From Diphasiastrum complanatum (Eukaryota; Streptophyta; Lycopodiopsida; Lycopodiales; Lycopodiaceae): DNA of 64,000 nt. Location: assembly GCA_029204225.1 (NCBI GenBank), contig CM055113.1, positions 21,349,798-21,413,797 of the forward strand, read 5' to 3'. This document shows positions 35,601-44,563 of this stretch, piece after piece (within the stretch, counting starts at the first letter, position 1; the number at the start of each line of letters is the position of its first letter). The notes under the pieces were generated by a model. The model was not told the origin of the DNA. It made no database searches and saw only the letters and a program-made list of their open reading frames with translations. The position numbers and the translations under genes were made by a program.

Positions 35601-36123
35601 TTCTTGATGATGGGTTCTAGAGTCATTTGATTATCATGCATGAATCCATGCCTTTTATAAGGAGGAAGAGAAAATTTGAAGAGTCCCTACAACTCTAATA
35701 GAACTAACTCACTAGTTTATGTGTGTAAAGGCTTTAGGATCACATACTAGAAATGTTCAACATTCCAAAACGTGTCTTGTATAACCTAGACAACCTGATG
35801 CCTGAATTTGGCTTTTGATAAACTCACAAACTACATGACCCCAATGAACTGAAGTTCCTGTCTCTTTTAGGGCAAACATCATTGCAAGGTTGGGAAAAGT
35901 TCTCCTTTAATAGTTAAAATACGTTAAAATTTATATATTTAAAACAAAAAAAAATGATCAAAATTTCTCACATTTGTCTTTGGCAGTGTTTGGAACAACT
36001 GGTTCACGGAAGAGAAAAGACTTTGGACAAAGGAGTGACAGTGGTGACTGGCTTGTTGATCGTGTCAGCTGGAAGGAAGAGATTCAATACAAGAAGCAGA
36101 TTGGATGCTTATATGCTGGATAA
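29647..36123 (+). CDS. INCENP homologue (WYRD-like), Aurora-kinase partner
   Basis: Six exons read through with GT-AG introns in consistent phase: 29647-33391, 33644-34200, 34290-34502, 34655-35232, 35346-35437 and 35987-36123, giving about 1773 residues. INCENP is the scaffold of the chromosomal passenger complex: it activates Aurora B-type kinase at centromeres and the division midzone. The N-terminus has a basic KKKKRRAVCSL segment and PGKENR, recalling the animal centromere-targeting region. Residues ~70-1245 are long, Ser/Glu-rich and probably disordered, in one 3.7-kb exon. Exons 2-3 give a highly charged Lys/Glu/Arg helix (residues ~1250-1505). The C-terminus carries the IN-box, KKPIPLWARKENLIPLLRRQ with DPDQIF, then RSDSGDW (residues 1743-1749 or so), matching the TSS motif that Aurora phosphorylates. 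The start is the first in-frame ATG after a TAG at 29593; an earlier spliced exon is possible. The plant orthologue is WYRD. Confidence 0.9.
33392..33643 (+). other. INCENP intron 1 with two in-frame acceptors
   Basis: The donor is AGAG followed by GTTTTT at 33392. Acceptors at 33634 (CAAG) and 33643 (CGAG) both keep phase and differ by nine bases, giving NGKRDVKVK or NGKRGKRDVKVK. The downstream site gives the tighter join, but the sequence alone cannot decide. Confidence 0.6.
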
Positions 36124-36523
36124 TTGTCCAGACTTTTATACCCAAAAGCATCTATAATCAGAGGTGACACTTTCTTTGTGTTACAGAATTTTATTGTCCA
36201 AATAATTGTAGCCGCTGCTAGCCTCCAAATTGATATATTTGTGACTTTCTGGCTGTTACTTTAACTGGGGTTCGTGGACATAACACCCCCAAGTGATTGT
36301 TTTTGTAAGATATGGAGAAGATATTTTTTGGGAACTGAATTTTTGGATGTTATCTCAAATGTTTGATCAAGAAGTGTTGATGACAATGAGATAATTGCCA
36401 TAGAGCACTCTTCCCATTGGTGTGCAGATACTTTTTTATATAAGATGAACACTTCCTTTCCTTGCATTTGTACATTTTGTGCATCTTTTATGGACCTTTT
36501 ATCATCTAGTATGTCCTTGGCAC

Positions 36524-36529
36524 AATAAA
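36524..36529 (+). terminator. Polyadenylation signal of the INCENP gene
   Basis: AATAAA about 400 bp after the TAA stop at 36121-36123. The intervening 3' UTR is AT-rich with no other feature. Confidence 0.55.
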
Positions 36530-37140
36530 TTGCTCAACAACTGAATATATCCTAATGTTTTGAATCAATAATGAAGTGTCATATGCACGGGCAGATTTTA
36601 GTTGCAAGCTAGAAGACTTCCCAAAAGCAAAGAACCTGTGTATACGTACAAACATAACACATCATGCTAATGAAAAATTCTAGAACCATTTCATCAAACA
36701 ACAATCTATGATATTAGATTTTCAGGGCAAATATGCTTCATAACATGTATAATATACAAGGAAAACCCAAATAATCTTTGCTTGATTTTCTAGCTTTTTG
36801 CATGCATTGCAAAATTGCAATTAATCTCATTCATGATGATTTCCACTTGAATGCATAGTCCTTCGCTTGTAGACAATGATGGATAATAATCTGTATACAA
36901 TCTATGATATATGTATCAAACCAAAGATTACTTACTACTGTAGGAACTTGGAACATTACTATATTCAAACATCTCACGAAGGTACGATAAGTATAGATTG
37001 TATCCTCTCTGAGGAATGACGAGTCTTATTTTCAATTGATATAGTTTGTTTCCAGTACCATTGGATGTTGCAATAATATCTTTAACAAAATCAATAGTTA
37101 AGATGAATAGTAAGTGCATGGATCTGCCCAACATAATGGC
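36530..37140. other. Intergenic AT-rich sequence, nothing recognised
   Basis: No ORF with a domain, no repeat and no RNA gene was recognised. Confidence 0.4.
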
Positions 37141-37143
37141 CTT

Positions 37144-37341
37144 GTGGCTTCATTGCAAAGGGTATGCTGGGGTGATGACAAACTTTTAGTCAATTCTTAT
37201 CACAGGCAATTTTGCAAGTGCCTTAGGCTGTCCAGAATATTTGTGGCTTCATTGCAAAGGGTTATGCTGGGGTGATCACAAAGTTATAGTTGACTTTCAT
37301 CATAGACAATTTTGCAAGCGGTTAGACTGTCCACAATATTT
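37144..37341. repeat. Tandem duplication, 99-bp unit, two copies
   Basis: Both copies start GTGGCTTCATTGCAAAGGG, contain ATGCTGGGGTGAT and CAATTTTGCAAG, and end in a TGTCCA-AATATTT motif. The first is 37144-37242, the second 37243-37341. Confidence 0.85.
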
Positions 37342-37673
37342 TTGCCCTAAAAAATCAGCACAGTGGATTGTTCAAAGTGCTTATTGACTGGGTGAACGCA
37401 TACCGGTGGCCATACGGAGATTTTTTAAAGCTTTCGGAGTTTTTTTTGGCTTTTTTTTTTATTTTTTATTTTTTATTTGTATTTTTTATTTCTGTCGAAT
37501 TTTCGGCTTTTTTTGAAGATAAATCGTTTCTTCATCGAAATAGGTGTCAGAATAGCTTGAACTACAATTTAGGCAGGAAAAGGCAAAAAAGGGTTGGGCC
37601 CTATATTATGCAAAATAATATAGGATCTAAAAAAGGCTGAAAATGAGGTGAATGTCAATTGCGTGGGAGAAAT

Positions 37674-37680
37674 CTCTCTC

Positions 37681-37739
<59 letters not shown>

Positions 37740-37817
37740 TCACATTATTATTACTACTCAAACCTAAAAAAAAACTTAAAGAACCCTAAAAAAGAAACTC
37801 AAAAAGACTAAAAAATC

Positions 37818-37876
<59 letters not shown>

Positions 37877-38185
37877 TCTCTCTCTCAACTAACATTATTG
37901 CTATTTTTCCTATAACCTAAAAAAACCCTAAAAAATTAAGAAACAGCGCCTCTCTCCTATGCACGCCTCTCCTTCTCTCTCTTGCCTTTTTATACCTTTC
38001 CATTTCTCTTTTTAGAAACTTCTCTTTCTATGAATTTCTAAAGTCCCGTGTTCTCTCTCTAGAAATTTCTATAGTCATGTCATTTTCAAGCATTTCAAAT
38101 GCACTTCAAATGCCCTTCAAATAAACTTTAGGTCAAACGTGGCCCAATCAAAAGGCAAGAAATTGGTTTTCTCCATGATTGCTGA

Positions 38186-38220
<35 letters not shown>

Positions 38221-38464
38221 GAGACTTTCTCGATCCTGATTGAGTTCTTCTCTTTCTCTTTTGTGATTTTATGCATTCTCTCTATCTCTCTCTAGAAACT
38301 TCTTTCTAGGAATTTCTAAAGACACATGTTCTCTCTCTAAAAATTTCTAAAGTCACATGTCAGATTTTCAATGCACTTCAATTGCATTTCAAGTGCCCTT
38401 CAAATATGTTTTAGGGCAAACGTGGACCAATGAGAATATACAAAACATGTTTTGTCTATCATTG

Positions 38465-38534
<70 letters not shown>
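37674..38534. repeat. Cluster of CT and CA microsatellites within duplicated blocks
   Basis: CT runs lie at 37674-37736, about 37820-37886, 38189-38219 and 38468-38498, the last continuing into a CA run at 38499-38534. The sequence between is duplicated: CAACTcACATTATT plus AACCTAAAAAAA follows the first two runs, and AGAAACTTCT...GAATTTCTAAAG plus GCACTTCAA...AAACGTGG recurs with a step of about 280 bp (38013 and 38293). Expansion therefore occurred together with block duplication. Confidence 0.9.
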
Positions 38535-38537
<3 letters not shown>

Positions 38538-38539
38538 TC

Positions 38540-39043
38540 CCTAATGCACCCAAACCCTTAGATTGGGATAGTGTTTGATGGACTAGATCGCACCCTGGAA
38601 GCCAAGATCTATGACTAAAAATTTGTGTCTGACCCTATTCTTTTATTTTGAAGTATTGAAGTGCCCTCTTCATTAGGAAACATTAAAGAATGAAATTTGA
38701 TTCTAGATGGGTTCCGTGCCCTACCTTCAACAAAATATTTTAAAGCTTTTATTTATAAATATTGAAGTTTCTATTTATTTCTTTAAAAAATTTGGTTAAA
38801 GCTTATCTCAAAACTCGTTCTACAAAATGGTCGAGAGAGACTCAACCCTTTTGTTGCTAGAGTCAAACAATTGGATGGCAAAAAATCATCCAATTTGGAA
38901 ATTTTAGATACGAAACCTCTTGATAATGAAATATGTGTGGAGAATGACTTTGATTGGACCATTTTGGTGCATCTCTTACTATGATTGGTTCACATGGTCA
39001 CCTCGATGTGCTTGCTTCTTGCATGGAAAATCCATAATGAATT
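38540..39043. other. AT-rich region without a recognised gene
   Basis: No domain, element end or RNA is recognised. It precedes the trnD-like relic. Confidence 0.35.
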
Positions 39044-39117
39044 GGGACTCGAACCTGCAAATTTCGTCTTGACAGGGCGATGCTCTAATCAATTGAATTA
39101 CAATCCCATTGAATATA
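39044..39117 (-). pseudogene. trnD-GUC: Plastid-type tRNA-Asp (GUC) relic
   Basis: Read on the minus strand it starts GGGATTGTAATTCAATTGAT, keeps AGAGCATCGCCCTGTCAAG with the GTC anticodon in the loop, and has GGTTCGAGTCCC in the T arm. This follows plastid trnD-GUC almost base for base, with differences mainly of G-to-A or C-to-T type. The acceptor stem no longer pairs at the 3' side, so it is not a working gene. It is best read as nuclear plastid DNA or an old plastid-derived insertion. Confidence 0.7.
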
Positions 39118-39119
39118 GT

Positions 39120-39393
39120 TTAGTCATTATGTCGATAGATCCATCATTGTTGTACTTTATTTGAAACACCCACTTGCATTCAGTAACATGCTTGTTGATA
39201 GGTGGATCCACAAGCTCCCAAGTGTTGTTAAAAATCAAGGCATCATACTCTTTGGACATGGCTTCAAACCACTCCTTGGATTGGAGTGCATCTTAGACAT
39301 TTCTTGGCTCCTCATGAGAAATGAAAAAAGCATGATATGTGGTGGCATCTTCCACTTGCTTGCCTTTCTCCACATATGTGAGCCATCTTGGCT

Positions 39394-39474
<81 letters not shown>

Positions 39475-39990
39475 TTCTTGGTGTGATTGCTTGAAGATCC
39501 TCCTCCTCAAGCCTTGACCCTAACATATCTTAATTTGAATCAAGATTGATGATTGTAGATTCTTCATGAGATGACTTGATCTCGGCCCCTTCCAAGTTGA
39601 GCTTTTGATCTTCATGGAAGATCACATCTCTACTTACAATAATCTTGTTTGTAGAGGGAACATAGATTCTATAGGCTTTCTTGGTTGATGAATATCCAAC
39701 CATTACACCTTTGATAGAACTAGGATCATCCTTCTTCCTAGTCTCTAAAGGCACATGCACAAAGCAAATACAACCAAAGATTCTTAGGTGATCTACCTCC
39801 TAGAGCAAGATTTGGAAGTCTATTACAAAGTAATTGGCACATGAAATTGCTTCTTCCAAAAAATCTTTTGCATCTCAAAGCTTTCAACTTACAAGAAAAT
39901 TGATTTTCAACTAGAGCTTTAAACTTAGGAAGACATCAAACACCATGGATTTAGAAACAAAAAATACACCCAGGAAAATCGTGTGTAATC
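39120..39990 (-). pseudogene. Copia pol fragment (minus) with an internal CT run
   Basis: The clearest piece (39530-39760) reads GVMVGYSSTKKAYRIYVP and KIIVSRDVIFHEDQKL, the block between copia integrase and RT. To the left, across a CT run at 39399-39471, lies sequence whose complement reads WxLMRSQEMSKMHSN-like copia linker. To the right (39780-39990) weak integrase-like sequence continues. No LTRs are visible. Confidence 0.65.
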
Positions 39991-40276
39991 ATCTATAAAA
40001 CTTACAAAGCAAGGCATAATCGGTTCAGGCCTGGAGATCAGTCAATGAGGGGGGTGGAGAGCAAGGGATAAAGGCATGCCAAGAAGCATCTATAGAGGAA
40101 GTGGAGAGAAGGTTAATAAGCCTTTTTCCTTTATTTGTATTATAAGTACGCTTTTTATTGCAAAGGACCCTTCGATATGTGCGCATGATATCATGGAGGA
40201 GATAGGGTGATTGTCAATGGGTAACTTGACAATCAGAGTCATACCAAAGTTGTTTAGGAGCACAAGTTCTATGTGA

Positions 40277-41064
40277 ATGAGAACTGGTTTGTTGTTGCAC
40301 AGGTTTAGGTTGCAGGATTGCAAACCAATGAATACTCCTATTGAACCAGGTAAAAAGCTTTCTAAGCTTGATGAGTCACAGTCATTTGATGCTACACTGT
40401 ATAGACAGTTAGTAGGGAGCTTGATTTACCTTACCATGACTAGACCAGATATATGCTATGTTGTTGGCATTGTAAGTCAATTTATGGCAGCACCTACAAA
40501 ACACATTGGAAGACAACTAAACGCATTTTGCGTTATGTGAAAGGCACTTCAGAGTATGGCTTGATTTAAAGGAAGCATGATGGTTTACCTGAGTTGTGTG
40601 GCTATGTGGATGCGGATTGGGGAGGTGACTATGATGATCGTAGATCCACCACAGGGTATGTATTCCAGTTATGTGGTAGTTGCTTTTCCTGGTCTAGTAA
40701 GAAGCAAAGTACAATTGCTCTTTCCACCACAGAAGCAGAGTATAAGGCAATGTGTAGTGTAGCATAAGAAGCTATATGGTTGAGACAAATCTTGGAAGAA
40801 GTTGGCATGAAGTAGAAAAATCCCACGACTTTACATAGCGACAGTCAGAGTGGCATTTAGCTAGCAAAGAATCCAGTGTTCCATGCGAGAACTAAACACA
40901 TTGAGATTCAGTATCACTTTATACGTGAGAGGCTGCTGAGTCGTAAAATTCATGTTGTTCATTGTAGCACAGAAGAACAACTAGCTGATATTTTCACTAA
41001 GCCACTTACTGGAGAAAAGTTTGATAAGTTTAGATCAAAGCTTTCTGTACTTAAAGTTTGTTGA
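40277..41064 (+). pseudogene. Copia RT end and RNase H, 5'-truncated
   Basis: Motifs in order: [93 protein letters not shown] and EEQLADIFTKPL, ending KVC-stop at 41062-41064. The sequence is fairly well preserved, with one frame change near 40530 and TAG codons at 40767, 40815 and 40859 in place of expected sense codons. Sequence left of about 40277 is unrelated, so the element is truncated there. Confidence 0.85.
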
Positions 41065-41118
41065 CTTTAAAGCTATGTATATGACTGTATAAAAAGTAGA
41101 CTCTACTTTAAGGGAGAG

Positions 41119-41551
41119 AGTTAGAATTAAAGTAGAATCACTGTGTTACTTTACTGTGGGTCCTATCAGTGGATAAGGATCAGTTGGCCTCGCCACGAGG
41201 CAAGTCGACGGGACATGCGTCCCACCAAGGAGGGTCTTCCATAAGTGTCTACTAACTTATGGGACTAATCTGTTTCTAGCCTTTCTAGAACTTCTAACTT
41301 AGGATTTATTTAGAACTTCAATTTTCTTAACTTAAGATAAAATATTTCTAATCTTAAGTTTCCTAAGTCTAAGTTCTAAATCTAAGTTTAAACTATTTTA
41401 TTATTATTTAAGCTTCTACTCATGGACTTACAAAACACATGCCATGGCCTGAAGTTTATTGACAGATACTCATACGTGGTCTTACAAAACACATGCCACA
41501 GAGTTATTTTATAATTTTTTTATTTTCTCTGTGTTAGCAGAGTTGCTAACA
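41119..41551 (+). repeat. 3' LTR of the truncated copia element
   Basis: A purine tract AAGGGAGAG precedes AGTTAGAATT (expected TGTTAGAATT) at 41119. The matching terminus GCTAACA ends at 41551, giving about 433 bp with TTAG...CTAA inverted ends. It shares with the 19926 LTR an A in place of the first T. Confidence 0.6.
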
Positions 41552-41659
41552 TTATCCCCCTCCTTATTGGATTGGTGGTCCCACACCAATCAACGCCAAG
41601 TTCGTCCTGGTTTTTTTGTGCTTCTTGGAGGCGAGACTGTTGTTGTCGGGAGTGGTAGA

Positions 41660-41735
41660 TGGTTCAAAGGTTTTATTAGACCTAGCGCTTCACCTTTTGG
41701 AGCCCCAATGTTGTTCATGGAAAAGGCGGACAACA
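41660..41735 (+). pseudogene. Gypsy RT scrap fused upstream of gag
   Basis: The frame reads GFIRPSASPFGAPMLFMEKAD, the start of a gypsy RT domain, and then passes without a stop into the gag start NRNTVRDQQTKVLLNQ. No LTR separates the two. Confidence 0.65.
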
Positions 41736-42599
41736 GGAACACTGTTCGGGATCAGCAAACGAAAGTACTGTTAAATCAAGTGAAAACTTTATCTGCTCCC
41801 AATTTGGGCTTTCAGCTTGAATTTTTTTCAAAAAAAACCTAAAGTTGTAGATGATTGGTTGACCAAGTGGACCGGTTATTTTAATCTACACGGAATTCTT
41901 GAAAAAAAAAAGATTGAGAGTGTTATTCTATTCTTCCGTGGGAAAGTTTCGTCGTGGTGGCATGATCTGCAACCAAAAACTACCACATGGGACGAGTTTA
42001 TGGAAGTGTTCACAAAGTTGTTTTTGGATTATTGCAAAATGGGTACTCGGAGTTTGGACTCGTACCTGCAAGATTTTATGGATTTATGGAATAAAGTTCC
42101 CTCATTCGATGCAAAACTGGCAATGTGGCAGTTTATCCTAGGTCTGCCTGCAGATTATCAGAATGAGTGTAAGCGTAATGTGCTTCAAACTTTCGATGAT
42201 GTGGTATAATAGAGGAAAGAAAAGAGTTCGTGGTAACAAAAAATCTAAGTATTTTGATGAACTAAATCAAACTGCATCTGAGTTTAGACAAAAGAAGCGT
42301 TTGTCCCGGAAAAAGACAAGAATGACCAATGTGTGTTTCCATTGTAGTAAGCCTGGACACGTTATGAAATTTTGCCCAGAACGAAAGAAAGGCGCAGCTC
42401 AAGTGATTGAGATGCCAAGTAAAGAAAATCTTAAGTTGGAAATTAATAAAGTTAATTGTGAGTGCGATTGTTCTTTTAGTACTACTTCATTCTTGCCAAA
42501 TGATTTATTTCATTTGAAAGGCACTGTTAAAGGACATGAAGTTAGTATTTTAGTGGACAATGGATCTACTCATAATTTCATTAACTCTGGTCTTGTGTA
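41735..42599 (+). pseudogene. Chromovirus gag
   Basis: Gag forms the particle that packages element RNA. Motifs: WLTKWTGYFNLHGI, VSSWWHDLQP and LFLDYCKMG (retrotrans-gag domain), then the zinc knuckle CFHCSKPGHVMKFC (C-x2-C-x4-H-x4-C) at about 42340-42375. The frame changes near 41835 (an A run) and again near 42190, so gag is split into three pieces. The last piece leads straight into protease without a stop. Confidence 0.8.
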
Positions 42600-42935
42600 G
42601 AAACTCGGCCTAGAAACTGAAGCCAGTAACCATAGATATTGAGTTTATCTAGCTTCAGGTGCGAAGTTGGAGACGTGGGATGTTAAATTTCCAAGACTCC
42701 CAGTTTGATCCAAGATTATAGAGAGTTAATTGATTTTTATGTTCTAGATTTAGCACATACGGACATAATTCTAGGATACGAGTGGTTATTTAATAAGCAT
42801 CTTGAAATAGATTTTGAGAAGCATGTTCTCTTTTTTCAGGAGGGTAAAGAAATAGCTACACTATATGGAGACAAATATGTACATCCATCTTGGATGAGTT
42901 CATTTGCTAATGTAATGGAAATTTTTGATTCGTAG
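42530..42935 (+). pseudogene. Chromovirus aspartic protease
   Basis: The active-site region reads SILVDNGSTHNFINS at about 42545-42590; the usual D-S/T-G triad appears as DNGS. A TAG follows at 42598, then continued protease-like sequence IILGYEWLFNKHLEIDFEK in a shifted frame at 42760-42820. It normally releases gag and pol proteins from the polyprotein. Confidence 0.7.
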
Positions 42936-42968
42936 TATGAAGCTTATTCCTTATTTGCTAAGCCAATT

Positions 42969-43890
42969 TTGGATTTATCTAAAATGCATCTAAGTAGTTG
43001 TGAATTGTCAAAGATTCTTAACTCTATAGACTTAGATCAGGAGCAAATTGAGAAGAATAAGATACTGTCTAAATTTAAAGATGTATTTCTAGAAGAATTA
43101 CCTCATGGAATACCACCGTCCAAATTGGTAGACCATAAGATAGAGTTAATTCCAAGTAGTCACCCTATCTCTAGACAACCTTACGAGTTCTCTCCAAAAG
43201 AGAGATAGAGATTACTAAGAAAATTGAAAAATACCTAAAGATGGGTCATATTCAGCCAAGTAAGTCACCTTGGGGTGCTCTTGTTCTTCTTAAATCAAAG
43301 AAAGATGGAGGCTTCAGGTTGTGTGTGGCTACAAGGGGTCAAATAAGGTAACTATTAAAAAAAAATATCCTTTGCCTCGTATGGATGATCTGGTAGATCG
43401 ATTAGGTGGAGCTAAATACTTCACAAAGATAGATCTTAAAACCAGATATCATCAGATTAGGATTCATCCGAATGATGTGCAAAAGACTAGTTTTTGGACG
43501 AGATTCGATCATTACGAATTTCTCGTGCTTCCGTTTGGGTTGACAAATGCACCGGCTAAGTTCCAGCAGATGATGAACAATTTTTTTCGTCCATATCTAG
43601 GGAAGTATGCGGTTGTATTCTTAGATGATATTCTCATCTACAATAGGACACTTAAGGAGCATTTGAGTCATCTTAAGACTGTCTTAGATATTCTCAGACG
43701 AGAGAAACTTTATGCTAAAGAATCTAAATGTGAGTTTTTTAAGCATGAGTTGTTGTGCCTCGGTCATAAGATCACCCGTAGTGGGTTGGAGATTGACAAG
43801 AGTAAGGTCAAGACAGTGCTTGAGTTGTTGATACCGAAGATGGTTAGAGAAGTTAAATTTTCTCGGTTTTACAGTTTTCTTTTGTAAGTC
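42969..43890 (+). pseudogene. Chromovirus reverse transcriptase
   Basis: The pre-RT block LPHGIPPSKLVDHKIEL lies at 43100-43150. The RT core covers YPLPRMDDLVDRLGGAKYFT, KIDLKTRYHQIRI, FLVLPFGLTNAPAKFQQMMN and the catalytic VFLDDILIYN (canonical -DD-) at 43615-43643, then HLKTVLDILRREKLYAKESK. The frame 43321-43887 is open across most of the palm. It breaks at about 43205 and 43885. The two catalytic Asp residues are intact, but the protein is not continuous. Confidence 0.85.
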
Positions 43891-43949
43891 AATTGAGGAT
43901 TATGCAAAAGTGGCACACCATTAAATAATTTGACTAAAGGTAGAGTTAA

Positions 43950-44430
43950 CAAAAAGAAAAAGAGAGGTCAACCTAGTGAGCCTATTGAGTGGAATGATGA
44001 ATTGAACAAATGCTTTGAGAAACTCAAGCAAATGGTTGCTTAAGCTCCCATTTTACAGATCGCGAATCCTGATACACCTTACGACGTGCAAATTGACGCA
44101 AGTGATTCGACGATAGGAGCAGTTCTTCTACAAGATTAGGCCGATATCATTTGAAAGCAAGAAACTCATGGGGCTTCAGTTGCCTCAGTTGAGAAGGAGT
44201 TATTTGTTGTGATACATGCACTTAAAACTTGGAGACATTACTTTTAGTCAGTTTATAGTGTATACAGATCACCAGCCTCTAAAGTACTTTTGTAATCAGA
44301 ATGATCTGAGAGGTCGTAAAGCTCACTGGGCTGAGCTTATGTAGGAATTTGATCATGAAATTTGATACATCAAGGGCAGTTCTAACCAAGTTGCGGATGC
44401 GCTTAGTCGAATTGGTGAATTAAATGAACT
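43950..44430 (+). pseudogene. Chromovirus RNase H
   Basis: Recognisable words: FEKLKQMV, QIDASDSTIGAVL, EKELFVVIHALKTWRHY, YTDHQPLKYF and DLRGRKAHWAEL, then GSSNQVADALSR at about 44375-44410. Stops and single-base shifts break the frame near 44041, 44140 and 44250. It would remove RNA from the RNA-DNA hybrid. Confidence 0.75.
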
Positions 44431-44466
44431 TTCATTCACCCATATTTCCACTGATTTATATCTTTC

Positions 44467-44469
<3 letters not shown>

Positions 44470-44526
<57 letters not shown>
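44470..44526. repeat. (GA)n microsatellite, 57 bp, between RNase H and integrase
   Basis: A pure GA run inside the coding region of the chromovirus. It sits in the linker between RNase H and integrase, and the frame stays open across it as an Arg-Glu run. Confidence 0.97.
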
Positions 44527-44528
<2 letters not shown>

Positions 44529-44563
44529 GTGAATCAGATTCTCATTCTAGTCCCATCTGGAAG

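Noticed and set aside
37761..37940. Telomere-like AACCCTAAA words
   Set aside because: Only isolated AACCCTAAAAA copies occur within a duplicated block next to CT runs. No TTTAGGG/CCCTAAA array is present.
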